Positions 33,426 to 42,226 of a DNA stretch of 42,733 nucleotides are shown piece by piece (the first letter of the stretch is position 1; each line of letters opens with the position of its first letter). A program made the position numbers and the translations under genes. A model generated the notes under the pieces. It worked only from the letters and a program-made list of their open reading frames with translations. It was not told the DNA's origin and did no database searches. Origin of the DNA: Thalassolituus sp. UBA674 (GTDB lineage Bacteria; Pseudomonadota; Gammaproteobacteria; Pseudomonadales; Oceanobacteraceae); assembly GCA_002298335.1 (NCBI GenBank), contig DBNK01000028.1, positions 1 to 42,733 on the forward strand, read 5' to 3'.

Positions 33426-34109
33426 TCACAACTGCCAGTTCACCGGCGCCTGTCCCTGCTGCTGCAGATACTGGTTGATGGTGGAGAACTGGCGGTTGCC
33501 GAAAAAGCCGCGATGCGCAGACAAGGGTGACGGGTGAACTGACCTGAGCACCAGATGCCTGCGGCTGTCGATGGCGGCCCCTTTTTTCTGGGCGTAACTG
33601 CCCCAGAGTACAAACACCAGGCCGCTGCGCTGTTCATTCAGGGCGGCGATGGCGGCGTCGGTGAACTGCTCCCAACCCCGGTTCTGATGCGAACCGGCCC
33701 TGGATTCTTCTACGGTCAGAGTGGCGTTGAGCAGGAGTACGCCCTGATCCGCCCAGGGGGTGAGATCACCGGTGCCGGACATGCTGATGCCGAGATCAGA
33801 CTGGATCTCTTTGTAGATGTTCTGCAGTGACGGCGGCAGGCGCACCCCCTGGGGAACCGAGAAGCTCAGCCCCATGGCCTGTCCGGGGCCGTGGTAAGGG
33901 TCTTGCCCGATAATAACCACACGCACCTGATCAAATGGGGTGTGATTGAAGGCATTGAAGATCAGCGGTCCCGGTGGATACACCGGCTTTCCGGCTGACT
34001 TTTCCTGTTTCAGAAAGGCTTTCAGCTCCTGCATGTAGGGCTTGTCGAATTCAGCGCCTATGACGGCCTGCCAGGAGGGATGCAGCTCGCCTTCTTTGTG
34101 TTGATTCAT
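33426..34109 (-). CDS. ung: Uracil-DNA glycosylase
   Basis: This 227-residue family 1 enzyme removes uracil from DNA. The catalytic water-activating Asp is D70 in IIGQDPYHGPGQAMGLSFSV. The second signature, VHPSPLSAHRGFFG, carries H192. LLLNATLTVEESRAGSH is also typical. I prefer the ATG at 34109 (MNQHKEGELHPSW), which matches the usual start and length. The longer frame to 34157 adds residues with no family match. It converges on the methyltransferase gene. Confidence 0.96.
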   Translation of the reverse strand: MNQHKEGELHPSWQAVIGAEFDKPYMQELKAFLKQEKSAGKPVYPPGPLIFNAFNHTPFDQVRVVIIGQDPYHGPGQAMGLSFSVPQGVRLPPSLQNIYKEIQSDLGISMSGTGDLTPWADQGVLLLNATLTVEESRAGSHQNRGWEQFTDAAIAALNEQRSGLVFVLWGSYAQKKGAAIDSRRHLVLRSVHPSPLSAHRGFFGNRQFSTINQYLQQQGQAPVNWQL

Positions 34110-34221
34110 TTTCTCAGACTGCCTTACTATCGGACCGGACCCGAAGGATACAGGCATCTGCGTGCTGGCGGAAATCTGATCCTGTCGCCTGCTTCATCAG
34201 AACGATCAACAGGATGCTGAT

Positions 34222-35109
34222 ATGAAACCCGCGGTTGTACTTGGCTCGTTCCGCCTGAATTTCCTGATTCTTACCCCGGTGTGTGTGTTGCTGGGCGCAG
34301 CGGTGGTGGCGTCTCAGGGTGGCAGCGTACCGCTGTTACCTCTGCTACTGGCTCTGCTGGGTGCTACGCTGGCCCACATCAGTGTGAATGCATTGAATGA
34401 ATATCTGGATTTTGCCAATGGCCTGGATCTGGCGACGGTGCGCACCCCCTTCAGTGGCGGCAGTGGTACTCTGCCCGCTCACCCGGAGCAGAAACAGGCG
34501 GTCTTGGCTGCCGGGGTGATTACCCTGCTGCTCACGGCACTGATCGGAGTGTATTTTGTCTGGCGTCAGGGGGCCGGATTGCTGCCATTGGGCATAGCAG
34601 GCCTCCTCATCATTGTGTTTTATACCCGGACGATTAACCGCCTGCCCTGGCTCTGTCTGATTGCACCCGGTCTTGGATTCGGCCCGCTGATGGTGGCCGG
34701 TACACAGTTTGTGCTGACCGGTGACTACTGGCCTGAGAGTTTTTTAATTGCTCTGGTGCCGTTTCTGCTGGTGAATAACCTGCTGCTGCTGAATCAGTAT
34801 CCGGATGTCGCGGCAGATCAACAGGCCGGACGGCGCCATATCCCGATCGCCTATGGCGTGCGTACTGCCAACCGTACCTACGGTCTGCAGCTGGGTGCCT
34901 GTGCGGTATTGATCATGGGGATGGTGAGCAGCGGCCTTTTGCCAGTCTGGTCTTTACTGGCGCTGCTGGCCTTGATTCCGGGTGTCATAAGCTGGCGCGG
35001 TGCCCTGCAATACGGATTTGATATTGCCCGGCAACCAGAATATCTGGCGATGAATGTCATCACCTGTCTGCTGACACCAGCACTGCTGGCCGTGACTCTG
35101 TTTTTTTAA
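34222..35109 (+). CDS. UbiA/MenA-type prenyltransferase, integral membrane
   Basis: This 295-residue protein has about eight or nine hydrophobic segments. The first Asp-rich motif is NEYLDFANGLD (59-69), the place where MenA-type enzymes have N-D-x2-D-x4-G-x-D. The second is NQYPDVAADQQAGRRHIP. It should transfer a polyprenyl group to an aromatic acceptor, but the substrate cannot be told from sequence. It is not in an obvious quinone operon. The neighbour upstream (ung) is divergent and the one downstream is convergent. Confidence 0.8.
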   Translation: MKPAVVLGSFRLNFLILTPVCVLLGAAVVASQGGSVPLLPLLLALLGATLAHISVNALNEYLDFANGLDLATVRTPFSGGSGTLPAHPEQKQAVLAAGVITLLLTALIGVYFVWRQGAGLLPLGIAGLLIIVFYTRTINRLPWLCLIAPGLGFGPLMVAGTQFVLTGDYWPESFLIALVPFLLVNNLLLLNQYPDVAADQQAGRRHIPIAYGVRTANRTYGLQLGACAVLIMGMVSSGLLPVWSLLALLALIPGVISWRGALQYGFDIARQPEYLAMNVITCLLTPALLAVTLFF

Positions 35110-35167
35110 AACGGTCAGAAATTCTGTGCTGATGAAATGGATTTTAAGAAATAAAAAATGGGGAGAT

Positions 35168-35190
35168 CCCGGCCTGCGGATGAGGCCGGG
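35168..35190. terminator. hairpin between convergent genes, possible terminator
   Basis: CCCGGCCT and AGGCCGGG form an 8-bp stem around GCGGATG, between the stops of the prenyltransferase (+) and the dehydrogenase (-). On the minus strand an AT-rich run (ATTTTTTATTT) begins about ten bases after the stem, which is further than ideal. It probably acts as a terminator for the dehydrogenase operon. Confidence 0.5.
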
Positions 35191-35202
35191 AAAAGCGCAT
35201 AC

Positions 35203-36453
35203 TCAGAAGGTAGCAGCGTCGATCACGTAGCGGTAACGGGCTTTTTTGTTCACCACGCTTTCCCAGGCTTCGTTGATCTGCTCGGCAGAAATCACCTGAA
35301 TTTCCGGCAGAATTTTATGATCCGCACAGTAATTCACCACGTCCTGAGTTTCTTTCATATCGCCGATGAGTGAGGCGTTGAAATTCACCCGGCTGGCGGA
35401 AAGTGCAAGCGCATTCACTGTGACCTGAAAACCTTCCGGCATACCCACCTGAGTGTAAGTACCAAAGGGCTTAACGGTGGCCACGTAAGAAGCCACGTCG
35501 TAGTTCACCGGCAGTGTGTTGATCATGCAATCCAGCTGGCCACGGTACTCACCGAGTTTGCTTATATCATCCACGACGATCACTTCTTTGGCACCAAAGC
35601 CTTTGATGTCATCGGCTTTGTCAGCGGTGGTGGTAAAGGCATACACATCCGCGCCTTTGGATACCGCCAGTTTCACGGCCAGATGTCCCAGGCCACCGAT
35701 ACCGGCAACACCCACTTTAACACCGGGTTTCAGGTCGAATTTCAGCAGCGGTGAATAGGTGGTGACACCGGCACACAGCAGAGGTGCTGCGTCTTCAAAA
35801 CGGATGTTTTCCGGAATATGCACGGCAAAGTGATCGTTCACCACGATGTTGTTTGAGTAACCACCCTGAGAAATACCGGTCGGAGAACTTTCCTGTGGAT
35901 AACCGTAGGTGAATACGGTATCCGGGCAGTACTGTTCACCGTGTTCTTCACAGCAGGTGCCACTCTTGCAGCCGTCGACCATGCAGCCGACACCGGCACG
36001 GTCACCGACTTTAAAACGGGTCACGTTTTTGCCGACAGCAGCCACGATACCCACGATTTCATGACCCGGTACCTGTGGGTACTGCTGTGGCCCCCAGTGA
36101 CCTTTCATCTGGTGAATATCCGAGTGACAGATACTGGCGAATTTAATATCGATCAGCACGTCATTATCACCCACCGGACGGCGTTCGAATGTCCAGGGTT
36201 TGAGAATGCCGGAAGTATCAAAAGCGGCATAACCTTTGGATTGTGTGTTCATCTTCATTTCCTTAGCTGCGTTCGTGGCAGCGGACAACTGAGGGGCTGC
36301 GTTCGTGGCAGCGAATAACTGAGGGGCTCCGGTCAGCATCAGGCCGGAGCCGACAATGGCTGAGCTCTGAATAAAACGGCGACGGGATACGGATTGCTCC
36401 GTTCGTCCGGTCTTACCCGATTCCGGGTTTACAGATTTGTCATCGGCAGACAT
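35203..36453 (-). CDS. Zn-dependent alcohol dehydrogenase (CAD/YahK type) with a Tat signal peptide
   Basis: This 416-residue protein fuses a twin-arginine signal (SRRRFIQSSAIVGSGLMLTG, about 23-42) and a 10-residue tandem duplication (PQLFAATNAA/PQLSAATNAA, 44-63) to a medium-chain dehydrogenase. The usual family start corresponds to about M68 (MNTQSKGYAAF). Catalytic zinc ligands include C109 (ICHSD) and H131/E132 (GHE). The NAD(P)-binding Rossmann motif is GIGGLGHLAVKLAV. The structural-zinc loop is unusual: C162, C168 and C176 are kept but the second Cys is Gly165, with an extra C167. I chose the ATG at 36453, which has GGAG six bases upstream. The start lies just after the cupin-CMD gene, so the two are an operon. 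Confidence 0.88.
   Translation of the reverse strand: MSADDKSVNPESGKTGRTEQSVSRRRFIQSSAIVGSGLMLTGAPQLFAATNAAPQLSAATNAAKEMKMNTQSKGYAAFDTSGILKPWTFERRPVGDNDVLIDIKFASICHSDIHQMKGHWGPQQYPQVPGHEIVGIVAAVGKNVTRFKVGDRAGVGCMVDGCKSGTCCEEHGEQYCPDTVFTYGYPQESSPTGISQGGYSNNIVVNDHFAVHIPENIRFEDAAPLLCAGVTTYSPLLKFDLKPGVKVGVAGIGGLGHLAVKLAVSKGADVYAFTTTADKADDIKGFGAKEVIVVDDISKLGEYRGQLDCMINTLPVNYDVASYVATVKPFGTYTQVGMPEGFQVTVNALALSASRVNFNASLIGDMKETQDVVNYCADHKILPEIQVISAEQINEAWESVVNKKARYRYVIDAATF
36267..36326. repeat. 30-base tandem duplication inside the dehydrogenase gene
   Basis: Two 30-base units at 36267-36296 and 36297-36326 differ at only two positions. They encode the 10-residue duplication just after the Tat signal. 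The unit length keeps the frame. Confidence 0.9.
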
Positions 36454-36467
36454 AGTTTTCTCCATCC

Positions 36468-37658
36468 TTAGTTTTTCTTACCAGCAGACAGAACGTTGGC
36501 CATGGCCTCTGTTACGGCACTGCCAGAATGGCTGCTGACGTTCAGGCTCAGGGAGGTTGCGGTCTCCTCCAGTTGCGCCCTGCTGACTCCGGCATTGGTT
36601 GCCATACCGATGTGGGCATTCAGTTGCGGGGTCGCACCATCAAGGTTGGCCAAAGCTGCAACCGTCACAATTTCACGGGTTTCGTTATCCAGAACACCGC
36701 GCCCGAACAGGTCGCCGAACAGATGGCGCTGCAGGAAGGTATTCGCCGCGGGAGCAAAGTCGAACAGTGGACCTGCCACCGGTTTCCCGGCCAGTTCGGT
36801 CTGAACTCTGGTACCGAGTGTTTCAGTGTCTGTTCCTTCGTCGAGGGTCACACCGGCTTCACCCAGGGTGTCTTTTTTACCGGCCGCTTTGCGCTCTTCC
36901 ACAACCGCCATGAGCGTACCCAGCCCGTTAAGTGCACGCGGAAAACCCAGGTACGCATACAGATGAATCATGGACTCTTTCAGCTCGTTCACCGTAGCGC
37001 CGTTGTCCAGTGCTTCAGCAAAGGCGTTTTTCAATGCCGGTAACTCACCCGAGGCGGCAAACGCAGCCACCGGAACCAGTGACTGCTGCAGCGGTGATAA
37101 GGCGGTCAGCGTTGGCATCGCCGCGGCTGTGCTGTTGACGCCTTTAGCGTACTGCTCATCAGTGACGTGCTCTTTCCAGGTGACGTTTTCACCGTCCTTG
37201 TCACCGGTAATCACCAGGTGAGTCATCGCCCGGTGTGGCGTCGCACCGTGCCAGTGATCGATATCCGGCGGGCACCAGACCGTCTCGCCTTCCGTAAAGG
37301 AAACCACACGGCCGTCGCGGGTTCCGGTCAGGGCTTCGCCTTTGGTCACGATCATGTGCTGACCGGCGGGATGGGTATGCCACGCGGTGCGCGCACCCGG
37401 CTGGAAGGTCACGTAAGCGCCGGAGAATGGCGTGTCCTTGGTATTCGGGAAAAGTACCTGAACATCCACATCGCCGGTAAACAGATTCTCAGGGCCGTGA
37501 AATGACGGCATGGAACCCAGCGGATAATGCTGCTGAGCTTTACCAGACGGGGTGGTGTTACTGTCTGCAGCCATGGCCGAAACCGGGGCCATGGCACCCG
37601 TGATGCCGCTGGTCACGGCGGCGATGAACATTCTGAGTTTAGAAAGACGTGATGACAT
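36468..37658 (-). CDS. Exported cupin plus carboxymuconolactone-decarboxylase-like protein
   Basis: This 396-residue protein has a Sec signal peptide (about 1-31, ending VSAMAAD). A cupin domain (about 40-165) holds the metal-binding His set AWHTHPAGQHMIVTKGE and the second motif HWHGATPH. A C-terminal region (about 180-390) has two AhpD/CMD-like halves (for example ESMIHLYAYLGFPRALNGL and REIVTVAALANLDGATPQL). No CxxC pair is visible, so an AhpD peroxidase role is unlikely. Fusions of this kind often neighbour AraC regulators and dehydrogenases. The substrate is unknown. Confidence 0.85.
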   Translation of the reverse strand: MSSRLSKLRMFIAAVTSGITGAMAPVSAMAADSNTTPSGKAQQHYPLGSMPSFHGPENLFTGDVDVQVLFPNTKDTPFSGAYVTFQPGARTAWHTHPAGQHMIVTKGEALTGTRDGRVVSFTEGETVWCPPDIDHWHGATPHRAMTHLVITGDKDGENVTWKEHVTDEQYAKGVNSTAAAMPTLTALSPLQQSLVPVAAFAASGELPALKNAFAEALDNGATVNELKESMIHLYAYLGFPRALNGLGTLMAVVEERKAAGKKDTLGEAGVTLDEGTDTETLGTRVQTELAGKPVAGPLFDFAPAANTFLQRHLFGDLFGRGVLDNETREIVTVAALANLDGATPQLNAHIGMATNAGVSRAQLEETATSLSLNVSSHSGSAVTEAMANVLSAGKKN

Positions 37659-37959
37659 GCTTCTGACTCCTTGAGCTGGTGAATTTCACAGTGATTCCAG
37701 TGTAGGACGCTCAAAGAAACTCTGTTATCACATTTCTCCTGATGTATTGCCTGATTCTGTTTTTCTTCTGAAAAATGTTATTTGATAACATTTTCAGGGC
37801 TTCAATAAAGTTCCATTCTGATTAAAGAAACAGTGTCTTTTGGTTACTTTACCCTTCAGGCAGATTGCCTGATCCTCACAAAACTGTCATAAATATGTAG
37901 TCAAAAACAGACGGTTATGGCTCTATACTGGCCTGTCTGGCAGCATCCCGGAGATCACT
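37659..37959. other. divergent control region between the cupin-CMD operon and the AraC gene
   Basis: The region is AT-rich and non-coding. It holds a strong palindrome (37768-37797) and a related partial half-site TGTTATCACATTT near 37723. The AraC gene has a GGAG site 6 bases before its ATG. Confidence 0.7.
37768..37797. promoter_or_regulatory. palindromic operator candidate
   Basis: Arms CTGAAAAATGTTAT and ATAACATTTTCAG are inverted copies with one extra A in the left arm and a short TTG-containing centre. It lies roughly midway between two divergent genes, where the AraC-type regulator would be expected to act. The binding protein is inferred. Confidence 0.55.
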
Positions 37960-38883
37960 ATGACTACGCACACTGGGCGTCCCGCCCCTGTTTCTCTCGC
38001 CGAAGGCATTGCCCGCTGGACTGAAGGCACGAACCGCTATGACACCCCGATAAAGGGTCTCAGTCTGCACCGCTGGGATCACACGACAGAACCCACCAGC
38101 TATATGCTGGCCCCGAGCATCTGCCTGATTGGTCAGGGAAAGAAGCGTCTGGTACTGGGGGATGAAGCTTTTGACTATGATCCGAGCAGCTCCCTGATCA
38201 CGTCTCTGGATCTGCCCGTGGTATCGCACATTACCGAAGCCAGCAAAGAAGAACCCTATCTCGGCCTGACGATGGACCTGGATCTGCGCATGATTGCGCG
38301 GCTGATTCTGGAACACGGAGCAGAGCCGGTAAAACCGAACCCGGACAAACGCAGCGTATCAGTCAACAAGCTTGATACTGCCCTGCAGGATGCCTTCTGC
38401 CGCCTGCTCGCACTGCTCGATCACCCAGCAGACATTCCGGTTCTGGCACCCTTGATTCAGCAGGAAATCTGGTACCGTCTGCTGACCAGTGAACAGGGTT
38501 CACGTCTGCAACAGATTGCCTCTGTCGGTAACCACGGATATCAGATTGCACGCACCATTGACTGGCTCAAGGATAACTACAGTCAGGCGGTACGGGTGGA
38601 GGATCTGGCCAAAAAAGCCGGGTTAAGTGTTTCAGCCTTCCACAACCATTTCCGCTCCATGACGGCTATGAGCCCGTTGCAGTTTCAGAAAAAAATGCGT
38701 CTGAATGAGGCGCGCCGTCTGATGCTGACCCAGCACATAGATGCCTCTGAAGCGGCGTTTGAGGTGGGCTATGAAAGCCCGTCGCAGTTCAGCCGGGAGT
38801 ACAGTCGTCTGTTCGGTGCGCCGCCGATGCGGGATATCCGCAATATGATTGAGCGCAGTAATCCGTCGTCAGCCACGGCCTGA
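37960..38883 (+). CDS. AraC-family regulator with AraC_N domain (YqhC-like)
   Basis: This 307-residue regulator has an AraC_N (PF06719-type) sensor half: PTSYMLAPSICLIGQGKKRL, then SSLITSLDLPVVSHITEAS. The C-terminal double helix-turn-helix includes VEDLAKKAGLSVSAFHNHFR and ASEAAFEVGYESPSQFSREY. E. coli YqhC of this type controls aldehyde-reductase genes. Divergence from the cupin-CMD and dehydrogenase genes suggests it controls them in response to an aldehyde or similar compound (inference). Confidence 0.92.
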   Translation: MTTHTGRPAPVSLAEGIARWTEGTNRYDTPIKGLSLHRWDHTTEPTSYMLAPSICLIGQGKKRLVLGDEAFDYDPSSSLITSLDLPVVSHITEASKEEPYLGLTMDLDLRMIARLILEHGAEPVKPNPDKRSVSVNKLDTALQDAFCRLLALLDHPADIPVLAPLIQQEIWYRLLTSEQGSRLQQIASVGNHGYQIARTIDWLKDNYSQAVRVEDLAKKAGLSVSAFHNHFRSMTAMSPLQFQKKMRLNEARRLMLTQHIDASEAAFEVGYESPSQFSREYSRLFGAPPMRDIRNMIERSNPSSATA

Positions 38884-38902
38884 ACAAGCGATTGAGGCCA
38901 TT

Positions 38903-39397
38903 TCAGAGATTGCTGGTGCGCATGCTTTTATGACCAGCAAAGGCATCGTAGAGTGCCTGATGGGCGGCGCGGGAGAAGGTATCCGTGCGCTCATCATATT
39001 GACGGATCCACTCAATCAGCATGGGCAGGTTGGCGTCCTGAGCTTCTTTTGAAGGGTATTTGTGCGGCTCCCACGGACGTAAACGCGCGTTGGCCACGCA
39101 GGCCTCGGCCGGCAGATTCATAAATACGATTTCAGTGGCGTGCGGTAACATCCGCTCCAGCAAGTCAGCGTAGCAGCCTTCGATAACCCACCCTTCGCTG
39201 CCGGCGGTAAACGCCTGCATAGCTGCCAGAGATTCCTCCGGCGGCATACGTTGCGGTGGAGTATCCCCTGCCGGATCCCAGGGCAACCAGGCCAATGTGT
39301 CCAGATCCAGATGCGGAAGGTTGGATTCCCTGCTCAGGCGTTGCGCCAGTGTGGATTTTCCGGAACCGGAATTACCGAAAATCAGAATTTTTCTCAA
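38903..39397 (-). CDS. P-loop kinase-like NTPase (adenylate/shikimate-kinase fold)
   Basis: This 164-residue protein begins with a P-loop, ILIFGNSGSGKSTLAQRLS. The lid-like region contains RLRPWEPHKYPSK. It resembles small uncharacterised kinases sometimes annotated as topology-modulation or AAA-type. The substrate is unknown. It stands alone, convergent with the AraC gene, with the SH3-peptidase gene 27 bases upstream. Confidence 0.75.
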   Translation of the reverse strand: MRKILIFGNSGSGKSTLAQRLSRESNLPHLDLDTLAWLPWDPAGDTPPQRMPPEESLAAMQAFTAGSEGWVIEGCYADLLERMLPHATEIVFMNLPAEACVANARLRPWEPHKYPSKEAQDANLPMLIEWIRQYDERTDTFSRAAHQALYDAFAGHKSMRTSNL

Positions 39398-39424
39398 AAT
39401 GTTCTCTCATTCAGAAACGCAGTA

Positions 39425-40129
39425 TCAGGCATTGAGCTGATTCACGCGGCTCTGCAGTTTAGCGAGGTAAAACGCTTCCTGCAGATGGTAAAAATCGTCG
39501 TCGATGTGCACCGGATCTTCGGTGGCAAAATCACCACCCCAGCGCAGTTCCGCGTCTTCTCGCAGGCGCTGGATAAATCCGGTAACGGCTGCCGGCAACT
39601 GGTCGTGGTTGGCTTTCTTTAATGCTGCCGAATTATACAGTCTGCCCTGATACTGTACGTTCATATCAATGGCGTGACCTATGTGGTGACAGCTGCGGCT
39701 GGCCGGTGTCACGATGGCGCCGTTAACCTGCTCATTAAGATTACGGATGGCGGACGTCACCCAGACTTTTATGTCGCACTCACTGGCATACAGGTTGATG
39801 CGCTCCAGTGCCGGAATAAAATCTTTATCCACCTGCACCTCTTTGCCGGTGAACTGGCCACCCTGATACGTGACCAGCTCAAATTCCGGCTGTGCCAGAG
39901 CAATCACCGCCGGATCTGTTGCTTCAGGCGACACAGCAACCTGAGGTGACAGATCGAGATAGTCGCCATGTACATAACCAACACGGCCATCGCGGGTGCG
40001 TACCCGGTACCAGGTGATCTCTTCGAGGATATCGACTTCTTCGTTGTGGATCAGCACCCCGGTTTTGCGGCCATTGGCCTGCTCTCTCAGGTTCAGTCCG
40101 GATTCCGGTTTGACGCGTCCGGTTTTCAT
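39425..40129 (-). CDS. SH3 domain plus M15-type D-Ala-D-Ala metallopeptidase
   Basis: This 234-residue protein has an N-terminal bacterial SH3 domain (about 3-60: SGLNLREQANGRKTGVL, then GRVGYVHGDYLDL). The C-terminal M15 peptidase fold has the zinc motif SCHHIGHAIDMN (H148, D155) and PVHID with H208. It should cut peptidoglycan peptides or act as an endolysin. I see no signal peptide, so how it reaches its substrate is unclear. The start is the ATG at 40129, with GAGAGG 11 bases upstream. A TTG at 40147 would include that site. Confidence 0.8.
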   Translation of the reverse strand: MKTGRVKPESGLNLREQANGRKTGVLIHNEEVDILEEITWYRVRTRDGRVGYVHGDYLDLSPQVAVSPEATDPAVIALAQPEFELVTYQGGQFTGKEVQVDKDFIPALERINLYASECDIKVWVTSAIRNLNEQVNGAIVTPASRSCHHIGHAIDMNVQYQGRLYNSAALKKANHDQLPAAVTGFIQRLREDAELRWGGDFATEDPVHIDDDFYHLQEAFYLAKLQSRVNQLNA

Positions 40130-40188
40130 AACGTACGGCCCTCTCAAGTCATCCTGATGGTCAGGCCAGCAGGCGATGCTGCATGGCC

Positions 40189-40225
40189 GGGCAGGATTAA
40201 CGCACGTGACTTCTGCGTCCTGCCC
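40189..40225. repeat. inverted repeat between the peptidase and the cyclase gene
   Basis: GGGCAGG (40189-40195) pairs with CCTGCCC (40219-40225). Inside it ACGCA and TGCGT pair, with ATTA bulged. It lies after the cyclase stop at 40301 but lacks a T-run. Possibly a weak terminator. Confidence 0.45.
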
Positions 40226-40300
40226 TTGCTGGGTTTAACGGTATTGTAGGGGAATCCGGATTGCCTGAGTGCGTAATTGCCCGCTTTAGCAGAAGCCCGG

Positions 40301-42124
40301 TCAGATTTTGTCCGAGCTTAACTCGGGTATATGAAATACCGCCCGGTCACGTCCCTGATTTTTGGCGTCATAGAGGTATTCATCCACATCCCTGAGCAGA
40401 GTATCCGGGTCGGTATCCACCTGAGGTATGGCCGACAACGCACCGATGCTGGCAGTCACCCGGATGTCCTGCTGCTGCACCCGTACCGGCTCTGTACGCA
40501 TGATCTCCAACAGCCTGTCAGCCAGTTGACGGGTCTGCTGGGCATCTGCTCCGGGCATGATGATAATAAATTCTTCACCGCCGTAGCGGGCTGCCATATA
40601 GCCCTTTTTAAGAATCACTTTCTGAATGCGTCCGGCCACCTCGGTGAGGCACTGGTCTCCGACCGGATGGCCGTAGGTGTCATTGATGCGCTTGAAGTGG
40701 TCAATGTCCATCAGGAGTATTCCCAATGGCTCTCCCATACTCACCAGCAGTGCATACTGGGTGGTGAAGTATTCATCCAGATAACGGCGGTTATACAGGC
40801 CTGTCAGAGGATCGGTGGTGCTCAGCTCCAGCAGCTGTGCATTGGCTTTCCTGAGTTCTGAGGTTCTGGCTTCCACCAGCTGTTCCAGCTCTTTGTTGTG
40901 CCGTGTCTGTTCGGCCAGCAGGTTGGCCTGCAGATCATAGGATGCCTGCTGTGCCCGTTTGCGCTCCAGATGCTCCCAGCGCATCCGGTAAGACAGCATC
41001 AGGGCGTACGACAGCGCCATCAGGGTAAAGCCGATATCCCCGGCCGAGCGTGTCAGCACCGTCGAGGTCATATAACCGGTTTTCTCCAGCAGTGTGACAA
41101 CCATACCAATGGCACAGAAAACCGTGGCTGTCATGGCGTAATAAGCAGCGGCATTATGGTCCAGAGCACGGCGGATCTGCACCGCCATGACGATCACCAG
41201 TGACACCATAACGTACACGGTCACCAGCCGGATCATGACGGAGTAAGCGATGAAAAACGACAGCAGAGACAGGATGACGCCGATGCCGATCAGGGCATAC
41301 AGACTGAGCGCATACCCGGGGCGGCTGGTGCGGACATTGAGCAGCCGTAATATGTAAATGCTGCAGAAACCGGTGGCTGCGGAGTAAAGCCAGATCAGAA
41401 TCTGATTACTGTAATCACGGGCCTGAGGAATGACGTAGGTCGTCAGAATGCCCTGAAAGAACGAGAACACGCCGACGAGACACACCAGAAAGAGGGCAAA
41501 CCAGAGGAAGCTGCGCTCTCTCATCTGTACATACAGTAAGAGGTGGTAAATCGAGATACCAATAAGCACACCATAGATGAGGACATACCAGGCGATACCG
41601 ATCTGTGAAGCCTGGATGAATTCCGCGTTGTCCCATAACGTCAGGGGCAGACTCATTGCACCCGTGGTGTACACCCTCAGAGTCACCTGTCCGGCGTCAC
41701 CCGCCCCCAACCTGAGTGGCGCAATGATGTGCGGATGACGGATGCTTTTTTCATTGAGCGGACGGGTGTCGCCCAACTCATACTGCTGAGGTCTGTGACC
41801 CGTGACGCGGAAATCGACATCCACCTCGTCCAGCAAGGGGAAACCGATGTCCAGAATCAGTGAATGATCCTCGTCTGAAGAATTGCGCACCGTAAAAAGC
41901 AGCCACAGAGTTCGTTCTTCAAAGCCCAGTGTGAGCGTATCGTCACTGAGTAACCATTCCTCCGAATCCGGTGCTGGCGGTTTTGCCGTGGGATCATCTG
42001 TCAGCCAGTACTGGACCCCCCGGGTGATTTCGGCATGGCGGAACCCTTCATCCACAGTGACTTCCAGAGCAGAAACTCCGGCGGGAAAGAGGAAAAACAA
42101 AAGAATGAGAACCAGAGGCATCAA
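40301..42124 (-). CDS. Membrane diguanylate cyclase (7TMR-DISM sensor, GGDEF)
   Basis: This 607-residue protein has a signal peptide (about 1-20), an extracellular DISMED2-like sensor (about 20-170), seven membrane segments (about 180-385), a coiled coil (about 390-440), and a GGDEF domain starting STTDPLTGLYNRRYLDE. The active site is ARYGGEEF (near 512-516), so it should make c-di-GMP. The usual RxxD inhibitory site just before GGEEF is not present (the segment reads LKKGYMAARY). FleQ in this window has c-di-GMP-binding residues, so the product may indirectly influence flagellar genes. Confidence 0.92.
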   Translation of the reverse strand: MMPLVLILLFFLFPAGVSALEVTVDEGFRHAEITRGVQYWLTDDPTAKPPAPDSEEWLLSDDTLTLGFEERTLWLLFTVRNSSDEDHSLILDIGFPLLDEVDVDFRVTGHRPQQYELGDTRPLNEKSIRHPHIIAPLRLGAGDAGQVTLRVYTTGAMSLPLTLWDNAEFIQASQIGIAWYVLIYGVLIGISIYHLLLYVQMRERSFLWFALFLVCLVGVFSFFQGILTTYVIPQARDYSNQILIWLYSAATGFCSIYILRLLNVRTSRPGYALSLYALIGIGVILSLLSFFIAYSVMIRLVTVYVMVSLVIVMAVQIRRALDHNAAAYYAMTATVFCAIGMVVTLLEKTGYMTSTVLTRSAGDIGFTLMALSYALMLSYRMRWEHLERKRAQQASYDLQANLLAEQTRHNKELEQLVEARTSELRKANAQLLELSTTDPLTGLYNRRYLDEYFTTQYALLVSMGEPLGILLMDIDHFKRINDTYGHPVGDQCLTEVAGRIQKVILKKGYMAARYGGEEFIIIMPGADAQQTRQLADRLLEIMRTEPVRVQQQDIRVTASIGALSAIPQVDTDPDTLLRDVDEYLYDAKNQGRDRAVFHIPELSSDKI

Positions 42125-42226
42125 CGCAACAACAACAGAGTCTGTCTCTTTACCCTAGTTCAGATCCCGGGAAATTGCGTTGATACAACAGCAGCGGAAG
42201 ACATTTCCTGTCTCCGCCAGCGCCAT

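Noticed and set aside
35168..35190. Classic bidirectional rho-independent terminator
   Set aside because: The stem is good, but neither strand has a T-run directly after it, so it is listed only as a possible terminator.
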